From positions 2,666,001 through 2,730,000 of the forward strand of contig JAOVFP010000012.1 in NCBI GenBank assembly GCA_025738555.1: a stretch of DNA of 64,000 nucleotides, in the 5' to 3' direction. The position numbers were made by a program, and so were the translations under genes. Every line of letters starts with the position of its first letter. Position 1 is the stretch's first letter. Positions 1 through 10,918 of this stretch are shown piece after piece. The notes under the pieces are model-generated. The model did no database searches and was not told the origin of the DNA. It was given only the letters and a program-made list of their open reading frames with translations. The DNA is from Cyathus striatus (lineage: Eukaryota > Basidiomycota > Agaricomycetes > Agaricales > Nidulariaceae).

Positions 1-929
1 GAGCATCACATGATGCGTGCGAATCGAACGCTACCCAGGCCGTTTGGGTTCCGAACTTCTGACCAACGTTGAACCTCTCGCAGAGTCGCAGTGGCATTGC
101 GGACGACACCATCCTACACGAATCCACCATCCCGCTTCTGCTGCCCCGATGGCAAGACTCGGTATTCTAAACTTAAAGCTACTCATATACATCACCCGTT
201 AAACGATTTCATGAAGAGCTATCCAAGTTCTCTTCGCCGCACTGAACACTGCTAGCGGACAGCGAGATTGCAATCGCACACGACTGAGAGGGACTAGGGG
301 AATGAGAAGATGGTGGTATCTGGTACAACTGAAAGTAAGTGCCAACTCTCCCCTCCATTCTTCTTTCCTTCTTTGCTGTCGACACATGGTCATCGCGCGT
401 TTTTCCACTTTCATTTTCACTCGACTCGTCCACGCTATGTTCACTAAGTCCTCGTCTTTTTACAGGATATCGTTCTTGCCTACTCATATCGGCGACAATC
501 AAACTTACTGGGCTGGATGGGCCGAATCTTCTTGGAACGAAACAGGTACGCTCCCTTCCCCTATCTTTCCGTGCGCCCTACTTACACCAACGCTTGCCTC
601 ATAGCATACACTCGCTGGCATCGCATGCTGCACCATCTCTAGTTCCACCTTGCGCATTGTGACCCCTCTTCCAAACCAGCTATTCAGAATATTATAACCT
701 CCCAGCATGGAACAGCTAGTTCTTTCCACATGCCACACCGTCTCCATCCAACACGCACCTAGTAACGACTATTTCGTTACATGGAACTTCCCCAATCGCC
801 ACTACGACGCTATCTCTGCTCCGGGTGCATCGACGGGACTTTCGAATGGGACGTAGGACTTCTTGACCGGGATGGGCGTCTTGCGCGTGTGCGGTGCAAG
901 TGTCGGATCTTTTGTTATAGTTGGAATGA
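1..929. other. No recognisable gene; scattered intron-like signals
   Basis: I see no protein family here. There are intron-like stretches, for example GTAAGT near 334 to TTTTACAG near 463 and GTACGC near 545 to CTCATAG near 604. The intervening open stretches are short and match nothing I know. It is probably a decayed gene on the plus strand upstream of the duplicated segment that follows. Confidence 0.3.
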
Positions 930-1950
930 ATGAGGTATTGGGGCTGGAGAGTCAAAGGAGACGTCTTGGACGATATACGCGCGCCTTTACCATCCTTTCT
1001 GCTCATAGCCCTTGGTGGCGACGTTAACGTCTCACCTACACGTACTCGACTGAAGCTCTTTACCAATGTTATCAGCCATCTGCCATACCCAACATCAGCG
1101 TTAACCACCATGCGACCCCTACCACGAAGAACTAGTATGGATCAGGAGACTATTTTCACCGCACGGGTACGCAGTGTCCCCCCAACCCCTGTACAGTGGG
1201 GCAGACATGTTATGCCGAACGACGTAGTCTTGCGTGTGGTGAGAGTCTCGGATCTACCGTTATCAAACACCTGGCGATCCCACGCGAAGACTTGTCCGGA
1301 GTAAGAGGCTCTCTTCACCACACTCGTATCCGGCGCCCCCTCCGACATCTATATCATCTAGTTTCTGCCGCACGCGTATCCAGTTGCTCCTGTCATACAA
1401 TGTGCGTTGGACTGAGGAGGACGTGAGATCGAGTCAAGTCGAGTTGGAGGTGGTTCTATGTTTCGTGCTTGCTCACGTATGTGCGCGTCGTTCTGTCCTC
1501 TTCGCAAGTTGCTAGTTACTTACTAGTTACTCGCGACAAGTAGTGTGTATGTGATTGCTGCACGATTCCTTCCCCTTCCTCTAGAACGTTGTCGAACATC
1601 TTGCATCTATTTAGGTTTCGCTTCCTCTCATTGCTATGAGACCAGCGCTGCGGAAGGAAACCAGGATGAGGACCTACTTACGCTGCTGTCTTGATGAAGG
1701 ATTGGCGGTACGGAATGCAGTCTTGCAGGATTCCGTGAATGACGTCCGCCTCTGGTCTCATTATCAGGCAGATCAGCTACCAACTACCCTAATTCCGCTA
1801 CGTTCTCTCCTGCCTTCGACGCGCATAACGTTCACCGTCCACCATAGAGCTCGTGCTCAATGAAGGGGTTGTCTCTGTGAACCCCATATGAATCCAAGTG
1901 ACAGGGAACGATATCACCCCAGTCCCCCTCCGCGAGGACGTTGTCACTAG
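930..1950 (+). repeat. Inverted copy of the 22.7-24.06 kb segment
   Basis: The reverse complement of about 22700-24060 matches this stretch in the same order. Shared landmarks include CTTGGACGATATACGCGCGC, the phrase around GACGTTAACGTC, the CAACCACCATGCGACCC motif, and the run ending GTGACAGGGAACGATATC. Divergence is clear, with many substitutions and small indels, so the duplication is old. It ends inside a kinesin motor-domain fragment in both copies. No intact gene is visible. Confidence 0.75.
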
Positions 1951-3136
1951 TATCTCTAGTGTGCATGGACATGGTGTTTTGAAGAGGGAGAGTGGGAATA
2001 GGAGGATTGCGAGCTCTCCGGGTAATTATTGAGAGTCGGGAGGAAGGGAGGAGAGGCTTGTTACGCTTGTGCCGCCTAGTGGGAGGCATAGGCCTGTCCT
2101 GCGTAGGGAGTACTCCGGGGCTTGGTGGAGCTAGGTCGCAGGCTAGGTGTGGGAGGAGTGTGCGAACTTCGGTTTCGTCTGTCTTTTCTGCTTTATGGTG
2201 TGGGGTAGATACTGACAGGTGATTCATAGAGTCTTATTGATCTAGCTGGATCGGAGAAGGCTGCTACTGATAAGGAACGAACGAGGGAGGGAAAGTATAT
2301 TAATTCTAGGTTGGTTCTTGGTCTTGTAGTTGTTTGGAGCGAACTGACGATGTATAGTTTGTTAACTCTAGAAATTGTCATTAGGACTCGAGATAACAAT
2401 GCTGCTGGGAGAAGACGTATGTTCTACCTAGCTTACTGTCGCTGTGCTTGCTGATAGACCTAACCCAGAGATCACGTACCCTACTAGTACAACTAGAAGC
2501 TTACGCGTATTCTGAAAGCTTCCTTGTCCGGTAACGCGGGTATGACTACGTATGAGTGTGATCTGTACAATCAACCCTGATCCCTCCGCTGTTACTGAGA
2601 GCACGAGAGAGCACGAGCACACTGCTCTTAGCGCTCGCTAAGAATCCCTGTCCTCGACGTCCATTTCTAGGTGCAGCAACTGCGAGTACGAGTAAAGTGC
2701 TAGCAGAGAAAGAACACGATACCATTCCTACATCCTCTCCCGTGCTTCCGACTGTTTCTATGCAGATGGAATGCTTCCACGTGCGACTTGTGTTCTCGCC
2801 GTTCCCTGCTCAGCCTAGTCTGCCGGACCACGAACCGGAATGGCTTGATGGGGAGACGATCTTTGATTCTATCTTGGAGGTGGAGAATGCAATTTTGCCC
2901 CTCCCGCCTATGTCCGGAACCAATCAGCCGGGTATTGGTCCTGGGACCCCGCTGAGTCGTGTGAGGGAGGTGCCTGGGAGGTGCCGGGTGATAAGGAGAA
3001 TATTTCACTTACTATTAGACCGTCCATCTCAAATTTATTTTTGCTGTTGCTTTTTCGATCTTCTGTGTGTTCTTTATTCGGAATGGTTTGTTTTATTATT
3101 ATTCATGTGGATCTGGCTTCAATCAGAAATGTAATT
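1903..3136 (+). pseudogene. Kinesin-7-like pseudogene, copy 1
   Basis: This is a decayed duplicate of the larger kinesin pseudogene at 19.2-22.3 kb. Matching parts are the motor stretch after the switch I region (about 1903-2020), the SLIDLAGSEKA switch II block (about 2228-2260), the NPDPSAVTES block (about 2572-2600), and the tail plus 3' untranslated region (about 2650-3136). The coiled-coil middle present in copy 2 is missing, and frameshifts and stops interrupt every block. The final 30 bases of the kinesin-like 3' region overlap the last codons of the F-box gene on the other strand. Kinesins are microtubule motors; this copy cannot encode one. Confidence 0.75.
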
Positions 3137-3855
3137 CTAGTATGTTTGTATGTAGTCGCTGATATTTAGGACCTCTTGCATTAATACATCGCTATTCTCT
3201 GTTCCAGCATATTCTTCCAAGATGTGGGCGAAACAGTTATCATAATCTTTCCACATTGTTCTACCGGTGCTTTTCAAAATGTCTGCAATCTCCTCACGAT
3301 AGCGCCGGGGCACATACAACTCCCATATCAATGTTCTAGGGTCCTTACGCCACTCGATGCCTTCAACGAAAGAGCAGAATTCAAGTTGGGAAAAGAAACG
3401 TGAAGTGATATCCTGGAGCAACTTCTGTTGCCATGTCAGATCCCAGAAAGGGTAATTGTGACGATTGTATTTTCCCGATGGCGTTATAAATCGGAGAGAG
3501 TGTAGATTCGAAAGTGGTTCATGTGTTTTTAATGCTCTTTCCAAGGTCTGTAATTGTTGTTAAATTTAGATTCTGACAGAAGAACTGAAAACATACTTGT
3601 GTAAAGGTGTTTCTTTCATAAGCAGCGGACGACCCGAGGCCGAACAATATCGAAAGAGATCGTAGGTTAGGGTATTCATTCCAGAGTGCGGGTTTGTTGA
3701 AGAAGCGCATTGGTATTTTTAACATTCGAATATTTGTTAAGTTCTCTTGTAGTGCATCTTCTATATTTGCAGGAAACATCGAATAATCCCTTATTATGAT
3801 CTCTTCGAGCGGACTATTTGAGCGAACAAGATGTACAAGAAAACGGCCTGTAGAG
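3137..3855 (-). pseudogene. F-box gene, C-terminal fragment
   Basis: This is the 3' part of a minus-strand F-box/leucine-rich gene whose 5' parts lie at 14313-14970 and 10675-10918. Two exons are visible: one ending near the residues AAYERNTFTQ (about 3600), and a last exon from about 3540 to a TAG stop at 3137-3139. The protein has short leucine-rich segments such as LTNIRMLKIP and YPNLRSLSIL. F-box proteins act as substrate adaptors of SCF ubiquitin ligases. Removing the gypsy element and one 5-bp duplication rejoins this piece to the next fragment in frame. The gene was therefore probably intact before insertion. Confidence 0.7.
3851..3855. repeat. Target-site duplication TAGAG of the gypsy element
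   Basis: TAGAG directly precedes the left LTR and TAGAA (10675-10679) directly follows the right LTR. Four of five bases match, which fits the 5-bp duplication of Ty3/gypsy integrases. Confidence 0.75.
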
Positions 3856-4230
3856 TGTTAGGATTTCGTTATTTATCTAATCTTTTATCTAATCTTGTCT
3901 TATCTATGTCATGTGACATAGTCACATGACCTACAATGCGGATACCATGTGTATCAACATATGTTACTCATCATGACTGTGGGCACAGTTACACAGTTTG
4001 GCCATACATAATACATGAGTTCTTAATGTAGAAGCACAGTAAACATGCATTGTAGTGTAGGATACTTACATGCAATTACTTCATGGTTCTTTTCTATAAA
4101 TATGGTCTTTCTAGTTAGTAGTTCGTTATTCTTGTGCTAGTTTATTCCAGATTAGCAATAAGACTCACTTCTCTCTCATGTTCAAGTGTTTAAGTTTGGC
4201 TTCGAGTATTTTGCTTGTCTGTTGCTAACA
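3856..4230 (+). repeat. Left LTR of the gypsy element
   Basis: 375 bp, starting TGTTAGG and ending GCTAACA, identical in length to the right LTR. Eleven positions differ from the right LTR, ten of them at seven sites that read CG in one copy or can be traced to CG (TG in one copy and CA in the other). Confidence 0.95.
4095..4102 (+). promoter_or_regulatory. LTR TATA box
   Basis: TATAAATA lies in the left LTR. It predicts a transcript start near 4125, inside the LTR, which would make the last roughly 105 bases R-U5. In the right LTR the same block reads TATAAATA followed by CAG instead of TGG. Confidence 0.55.
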
Positions 4231-4245
4231 AAAGCACAATGTACC
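4231..4245 (+). other. Primer-binding site region, possibly self-priming
   Basis: The bases straight after the left LTR (AAAGCACAATGTACC) do not begin with the TGG expected for a tRNA 3' end. AGCACAA at 4233-4239 is complementary to TTGTGCT at 4132-4138, near the predicted RNA 5' end. Self-priming of this kind is known for Tf1-type chromodomain elements. Seven bases is short evidence. Confidence 0.3.
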
Positions 4246-4590
4246 TCATTCCTCAACCCCCGAACTTCTCTTCTCCCACCGAACCCCAGCAAAACTTCTC
4301 TCTATATCTCGTTCCCTGTCTTGGACCTCTTGGACCAGACGTACACTCCATTCAATAGACTTGATCATTGTACTTGGAAGTATGAGAGGACCGGTGTAAT
4401 GTTGAGCCCAACACTGTCCGAATTACCGATCATCTAAGGCCCTCTGCCTTAAGTTTGGCATGGCGCCAGTGACTGGGGAGGCTACCACGTGTTGCCCCAG
4501 CTGGTTCTATCTGCAAGAAAGTGTGCATGAAACTTAGGACGTCTCACTAGTTTCCGAGCATCCTCAAGAGCATCTGTTACTCGATCCATC

Positions 4591-5034
4591 ATGGTGGCAC
4601 CCATAACCCATTCCCAAACCCTTCGATCCCTTCGATCCCATTCTTATCACATCCCTTCATCATCCATACCAATCCATATTCCTCAATCTCACCCTACACC
4701 CTATGCCTGTCCTCAATCTCTGAGAGCCATGTCGGTGGACTCCAACAACTCGGATTTTGATCCCAATAACTACCTTTCCCTTCATCAAATCCCTGATTAC
4801 ACCCCACCATCACCTCAACCCAGACTCCCTACTCCTCCTACTTCTCGAACCCTTAGAATTGTCACAGAAGAAGGACACGATAATAGTCTAAGGTTTAGTA
4901 CCCCGACACATTACATATCTCCATTCAAACAAGATTTCTATTCTCCAGTAGGATATGAAACTCTCATTAATACTGTCTGTAATGACGGAAAAGAACTCCC
5001 ATTCCCCGAATATCCCAACAACCCTGGTCTATAA
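4591..5034 (+). CDS. Gypsy ORF1, proline-rich gag leader protein
   Basis: An uninterrupted ORF of 147 codons ahead of gag proper. It is rich in Ser, Pro and Thr, with a stretch like PDYTPPSPQPRLPTPPTS in the middle. A second possible start is the ATG at 4729. It ends TAATG, so its stop codon overlaps the ATG of the next ORF by one base, and the next ORF is in the -1 frame. The role is unknown. It may be the N-terminal arm of Gag made separately, with downstream translation by reinitiation. It is the only coding part of the element without a premature stop. Confidence 0.6.
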   Translation: MVAPITHSQTLRSLRSHSYHIPSSSIPIHIPQSHPTPYACPQSLRAMSVDSNNSDFDPNNYLSLHQIPDYTPPSPQPRLPTPPTSRTLRIVTEEGHDNSLRFSTPTHYISPFKQDFYSPVGYETLINTVCNDGKELPFPEYPNNPGL

Positions 5035-6266
5035 TGATCTCCAGCGAAATTATCCTTGGCTTTATCACAGCCATAGTAATGGTTTTTATGAAGGATGAAA
5101 TTGTAACTAGATGGACGAACATGACTCCTGCAAACAAGCAGCTAGTCACAGAAAGTGTTTCTGCAATGACTCAAGGGGTCATTAAAGAAATTAGAGACAG
5201 AATTAAGGAAGATTGACTGGAACCTAAGGAAAAGGTCGAGATTCCAGAAGATTACGAAGGAGATCCCCATATGGTTAATAATTGGATTAGATGTATGATG
5301 TTATACTTTCAGGAAAAAAATATCACGAATGATTGGAAAAAGATAACAATCACTTTACCGAAGGTTAAAAAAGGAAAAGACAATTGAGCCCAACATTGGG
5401 CAGACACATTCTTAGGAGATTTGATCTTGTTCAATGAAGAACAAGCTCAATGGAAATTATTACACAATGGAAAGGAACCCACTCTACAGGACACACAAAA
5501 GGTTAACATTGCAGCAACTGAAGACTCCCTGGCTATCATTCATGAAGCATTTAGAACAGCTTGTCCATTTGCTGATTGGAACACATTCGTCAAAAGACTC
5601 CAATTCTTTTTTATATCTATGGAAACACAGAACAATGTGATCGAACAGATCAACAAGGTCGTACAAGGTAACTGACCAGTTGAAGATTATACAATCGATT
5701 TCATGCAATGGATGAACCTATCCGGATTCGATAACACGGCCCTGGTAGATAAATATCGACGTGGAATGCATCCTCTATTGGCTAGGAGACTTATGGAAGT
5801 CGGTGGACTTAAAGTTACAGACAAACTTATCGATTGGGTTGATAAAGCTGCCGAGTACGAAAGGAACCGTTGAGAGGCTAATTTTGGATGTATTACACAA
5901 AATCCAAGGCCTCAGAACCAAAATACTGGACGACCTGCTAACACCCCGAACATGACTTCACCAGGACAACCCACACAACAGACCCCGCCAAATCGATCAA
6001 ATCTTACAGTATCACAAGGAGGCAACCGTATGGATCTTGATCAACTAAAAAAGGAAGGTCACTGTTTCTATTGTAAAGAGAAAGGACATATGTCCAATAC
6101 ATGCCCAAAGAAACCTTGTGGACCTTATGTACAGCATAATGTAAATATGGACAATTCAATACCTGTAGCCTCCACTAGTGAAGTAGTAGAAATACTGGAT
6201 GTAGCTAAATTATCAGAAGAGCAACATGCTCTCTTCATTGCTCAATTGGGTTTTCCCCAAGGCTAG
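5034..6266 (+). pseudogene. Gypsy gag with CCHC zinc knuckle
   Basis: One frame from the ATG at 5034 to TAG at 6264-6266. It starts with a hydrophobic stretch (ILGFITAIVMVFM), continues through a capsid-like helical region (for example VVQGN followed by PVEDYTIDF), and has the zinc knuckle CFYCKEKGHMSNTC near 6064-6105. Four in-frame TGA codons interrupt it (5214, 5385, 5673, 5871); there is no TAA, TAG or frameshift. Gag forms the particle and binds the RNA. The frame ends 10 bases after a GGGTTTT heptamer that could shift ribosomes into pol. Confidence 0.85.
6248..6254 (+). promoter_or_regulatory. Candidate -1 frameshift site GGGTTTT
   Basis: The heptamer is read G GGT TTT in the gag frame, which is the canonical X XXY YYZ phase for -1 slippage. 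Gag stops at TAG 6264. The pol frame is exactly -1 and open across this point. A stem GAGT-GCAA-ACTC, closed by GGC/GCC, can form between about 6261 and 6291, at a suitable distance. Confidence 0.55.
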
Positions 6267-9200
6267 CAGTGAGTGCAAACTCGCCGGCCTCGTTTTATGT
6301 ATCTTCTAATGTAACTGTACCTATGGTAGATCTGGAATCAAAATACATATTGTTACAAAAAGAAAAAACTAAACGCACCTTCCCTAATCAGGAAGTAAAA
6401 CCTGGAAACGTGTACTGGGTTGCATGAAGATTAAAAGACCAAACATTGGAACTCGCCCTTGCCACATTAAGTATTTGGACACACCCTAAACGAAGGCCTG
6501 AAGTAATTCAAAAAACAATTATGGAATTAAATGATCTTTCTGATCAAGATGTGATTCATGCATTGGAAGAATTAAAAAGACCCAAAAGATTCATCCGAGG
6601 AACAAATGGAAATCAAATGGATCTTGATTTAATGGTCACTACACTCGACACTCAAAGAACATATGGGTTAAAGGCATTATTAGATAGTGGAAGCACTGGA
6701 ACTTGTATTAGTCAAAGATTCATCGAAGAAAATCAAATAACGACTAAGAAATATCCAAGACTGACACCAGTTTATAATGCAGACGGAACTCTTAACAGTG
6801 ATGGATCTATTACAGATTATGTTGAACTGAGAGTACGACTCAGATGACATGTAGAAATATTACAACTTGCAGTTATTAATCTGGGAAAAGCATCTATGTT
6901 CATAGGACATGATTGGCTTCGAACTCACAATCCAGAAATAGATTGGAAAAATGAAACCATTAAGTTTACACGATGTCCAATCGAATGCACTCCAATAATA
7001 AACACTATGGATCCTGAAGAAGATGAATCTGATCTAGATGAACAAATAAATCTAGAATCAGATGATCACATTATTGCTGTAAATATTTTCGAACAAATAG
7101 AACTTAGGGCATTTCAAACTACTGCTTCAAAAATTGCTGAAGCTCAAAATCAGCAGAAACCAAAGAAGCATTGGAAAGAAACTGTTCCAATGTATTACCA
7201 TGAATTCGAAAGAGTATTTGCAAAGGAATCATTTGATAAACTTCCTCCTTGATGACCATGGGACCATGCTATTGAATTACTCCCAGGAGCAACTTCATTC
7301 GACTGTAAGATCTATCCGTTAAATTTAGACAAACAGAAACAATTGGACGAATTTCTTGATGAAAATCTTAATTCAGGATGCATTAGACCCTCGAAATCAC
7401 CTTGGGCATCACCATTCTTTTTCATCAAAAAGAAAGATGGATCTCTATGACCAATTCAAGATTATCGAAAATTAAATGAAATGACAATTAAAAATAGATA
7501 CCCACTACCGTTAATTCAAGAATTAATAGATAAACTTAAGAAAGCACAATATTTTACTAAGTTAGATATCCAATGGGGTTACAATAATGTCCGAATCAAA
7601 GAAGGTGACGAACAATACACTGCATTTAGAACCAATTGAGGACTATTTGAACCTTTATTTATGTTCTTTGGCCTTACCAATTCACCGGCAACTTTCCAAA
7701 CAATGATGAATGATATCTTCAGAATGGAAATTAATGAAGGAACCGTTATTGTCTACATGGACAATATTCTTATATTCACAGAAACATTAGAAGAACATAG
7801 GAAAATGGTTAAATGAGTTCTAAGAAAACTAGAACAACATGAGTTATACCTTAAACCTGAGAAATGTTTCTTTGAAAAAGCTGAAGTTGAATACCTAGGA
7901 CTTATAATTTCCAAAAATTCTGTACGAATGGACTCTGGAAAAGTAAAAGCTGTAATCGATTGGCCAGTTCCAAACAATAAAAGGGAACTTCAACAATTTC
8001 TAGGATTTATTAATTTTTATAGAAGATTCATTCAAGGATTCGCAAAAATAGCGAAACCCCTTCATGAATTAACCAGAAAAAATGAATGGAAATGGGAACT
8101 TAGTCAAGCATTAGCATTTTCCGAATTAAAAGATCAAATCATATCGGCACCTATTTTAGCAATGCCGAATGATAACGGAAAATATTGTGTTGAAGCTGAT
8201 TCCTCAGATTTCGCAAATGGAGCCATTCTTTCTCAAGAACAAATTGATGGAAGATGGAAACCAATTGCATTTTTATCACATGCATTAAGTCCAACTGAGA
8301 GGAATTATGAAATTTATGACAAGGAAATGCTAGCAATCATGAGAGCATTAGACACCTGGAGACAATATCTCTTAGGAGCCCAACAAACATTTGAAATTTG
8401 GACGGATCATAAGAATCTCCAATATTTCAGAAAACCCCAAAAGTTAAATCGACGACAGGCTAGATGGTCTACAGAATTATCCGAATTCCATTATACGCTA
8501 CATCATAAACCAGGAAATCAGATGACAAAAGCAGACTTATTATCCCGAAGAGCTGGACACGAACAGGGTGAACATGATAATGAAGATATCATTCTTCTAA
8601 AACCAGAACATTTCAGACAAACATATGAAGTTCATGGTGAAAATGAAGATATCATGGAACAAATACAAAAATCCAGAAAAAATCGAGATAAGGAAGTCAT
8701 TAAAATGCTTGATCTCAAATCAAAAGAATGGATCGAATCACAGGACAGAATAATCACATGGAAAAACCGAGTTTACATTCCAAAAAATACTAAATTAAGA
8801 GAATGAATAATTAAACTCTGCCATGATTCAGAAATATTGGGACACCATGGAGAATATAAAACTATGGAATTAATAACACGAGATTATTGGTGGCCTAGAC
8901 TTATGGCTGATATTAAAAAATACATCTCAGGATGTGAAGCATGCCAAAGGACAAATATTCATAGATCAGCCCCAGTAGGAATGTTAAAACCAAATAGTAT
9001 TCCCGAACATCCATGACACACCATTTCTATAGATTTTGTCAGACCACTTCCATATTCAAACGGACATGATTTCTTGATGGTAGTTGTAGATCGATTCACC
9101 AAAATGGCAGCTTTCATACCCTGCAATAAAGAAATATCTAGTCTAGGTACAGCAGAACAATACATAGACAAAATATTTAGACACTATGGAGTACCGAAAC

Positions 9201-10084
9201 AAATCATTAGTGATTGAGGAAGTCAATTTGCTTCATCCTTTACAAAGGAATTAACAAAACAAATTGGAATTCGCATGAATTTATCAACATCCTATCGTCC
9301 TCAAACAAATGGACAAATGGAAAGAGTAAATCAAGAAATCAAACAATATATGCAGATTTATGTTAATTACGATCAAGATGACTGGGCTAGTCAAATTCCT
9401 GTATGTGAATTTAATTACAACAATACCGTACATCGAACAACTGGATACACACCATTTTATTTAATGTACGGATTTCATCCATATATGGGAATTAAACCAA
9501 ACAGAAAGACCAGAGCTGCAGGAGTAGAAGAATTTGTCAAAGATATGCAGAAAGCAAGAGAAAATGCAAAAGCTGCATTATCTTTAGCAAACGAAACTAT
9601 GGGACAATATTACAACAAACACCGAAAAGAAGCCCCAGAATATGAGATCAGAGATAAAGTTTATCTGGAAGGAATAAATATTAAATCCGACTGACCAGTT
9701 TCTAAATTAGATGACAAATGTTACAGACCCTTTAAGATTATTCAAAAAATTGCAAAAGACATTTATAAATTAGAATTACCAAAATCATGGAAAAGAAAAA
9801 ATCCAACATTCAATGTTGAATTATTAACTAAATATATACCAGCACAGTATCCAATGCAAAAGAAACCAAAACCACCACCTATGATTTTAGTAGATGGTGA
9901 AGAACAACAAGAAGTTGAAACAATTTTAGCATGGAAACGAAATAGAAACCGAATATTATATAAAATTAAATGGAAAGGAGAATCATATGAAGAATGTACT
10001 TGGGAACTGATCAAAAATTTATCAGGATGCCAAAGTCTACTAAATAAATTTCATCGGGAAAATCCAGAATGCCCAAACATATAA
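6255..10084 (+). pseudogene. Gypsy pol: protease, RT, RNase H, integrase, chromodomain
   Basis: One frame of about 1,270 codons to the TAA at 10082. Domains in order: aspartic protease with DSGSTGTC (about 6680), reverse transcriptase with [10 protein letters not shown] (about 7563) and FFGLTNSPATFQ (about 7666), RNase H with EADSSDFANGA (about 8190), integrase HHCC zinc finger (about 8820-8950) and DDE core (IDF about 9032, SD before a stop about 9209, MERVNQE about 9316), and a chromodomain (about 9897-10050, YKIKWKGESYEECTWE). Eleven in-frame TGA codons interrupt it (6425, 6845, 7250, 7253, 7448, 7637, 7814, 8804, 9014, 9215, 9692). The RT catalytic box reads YMDN rather than YMDD, so the copy is inactive. 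Chromodomains direct integration to marked chromatin. Confidence 0.93.
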
Positions 10085-10120
10085 ATACAACAAGAATTTA
10101 TCACATCTAAATCATTCAAT

Positions 10121-10288
10121 ATGCTTTCCAACAACATCACTCTCTTGATATATGTTATTGTAATCTTCATTCTCTGTATGGCTGTTTTTATACTCGGTCA
10201 CTATATTCCTTGAATCATACTTCGAATTCAAGAACAACCCCCACAACCAGAAGAATCAATCGAAATGTCGTGAGGACACGACTCTTAA
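10121..10288 (+). pseudogene. Small membrane-protein ORF between pol and the 3' LTR
   Basis: 55 codons in the pol frame, starting 36 bases after the pol stop and ending TAA at 10286. The first half is a strong membrane helix (ITLLIYVIVIFILCMAVFIL), followed by a short polar tail with PPQPEESIE. Two TGA codons interrupt it (10211, 10271), the same lesion type as in gag and pol. That suggests it was a real coding part of the element. It is far too short for a classical envelope protein. The function is unknown. Confidence 0.5.
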
Positions 10289-10299
10289 AGGGGGGGTAA
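10287..10299 (+). other. Polypurine tract of the gypsy element
   Basis: AAAGGGGGGGTAA directly abuts the right LTR. It is the usual primer site for plus-strand DNA synthesis. Confidence 0.8.
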
Positions 10300-10674
10300 T
10301 GTTAGGATTTCGTTATTTATCTAATCTTTTATCTAATCTTGTCTTATCTATGTCATGTGATATAGTCACATGACCTACAATGCGGATACCATGTGTATCA
10401 ACATACGTTACTCATCATGACTGTGGGCACAGTTACACAGTTCAGCCATACATAATACATGAGTTCTTAATGTAGAAGCACAGTAAACATGTGTTGTAGT
10501 GTAGGATACTTACATGCGATTACTTCATGGTTCTTTTCTATAAATACAGTCTTTCTAGTTAGTAGTTCGTTATTCTTGTGCTAGTTTATTCCAGATTAGC
10601 AATAAGACTCACTTCTCTCTCACGTTCAAGTGTTTAAGTTTGGCTTCGAGTATTTTGCTCGTCTGTTGCTAACA
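10300..10674 (+). repeat. Right LTR of the gypsy element
   Basis: 375 bp, TGTTAGG to GCTAACA. See the left LTR for the pattern of differences. Confidence 0.95.
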
Positions 10675-10918
10675 TAGAAGTATTCAAGCTGATGCGCTTC
10701 AAGTTGAGAAGAACTTGAAGACTCTGGTCTGGGACCGCTGAGAATCCCTCTTCCTTGCACACCCATAACTCATCCATATTGAGATCCTGAAGAAATGGTA
10801 TGTGCATAAATGACTTCAGTAATGTATTAAATTGATCTTCATTGATTCTTGATGGTAGAAAATGGAGGGTCTTCAGCTGAAATTGATCCCCTTGACTTGA
10901 AATGTAGGATATAAAATT
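10675..10918 (-). pseudogene. F-box gene, middle fragment
   Basis: The minus strand is open across the fragment, with leucine-rich segments such as FQLKTLHFLPS, MHIPFLQDLNMDEL and LLNLKRISLNTS. Its right edge is element A and its left edge is the gypsy element. Removing both elements with one copy of each target duplication joins this piece in frame to SVSYVDF upstream and to TGRFLVHLVR downstream. That exact restoration is the best evidence that the three pieces are one gene. Confidence 0.75.

Larger units (their letters stand above)
3856..10674 (+). mobile_element. Ty3/gypsy chromodomain LTR retrotransposon
   Basis: This is a complete but decayed element of 6,819 bp with two 375-bp LTRs (TGTTAG...TAACA). 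It encodes a gag with a CCHC zinc knuckle and a pol in the order protease, reverse transcriptase, RNase H, integrase, chromodomain, plus an extra small membrane ORF before the 3' LTR. Integrase lying after RNase H, with a C-terminal chromodomain, places it among the chromoviruses. It lies in a minus-strand F-box gene, in the opposite orientation to it. Coding is broken only by TGA codons; I found no frameshift other than the gag/pol junctions. The 11 differences between LTRs are all transitions, so it has been immobile for some time. Confidence 0.95.

Noticed and set aside
5034..10084. TGA as a sense codon (genetic-code change), since it is the only stop interrupting gag and pol
   Set aside because: Nearby genes end in TGA or are broken by it, LTR differences show the same CG-to-TG process, and several positions fit lost Arg (CGA) better than one reassigned residue.
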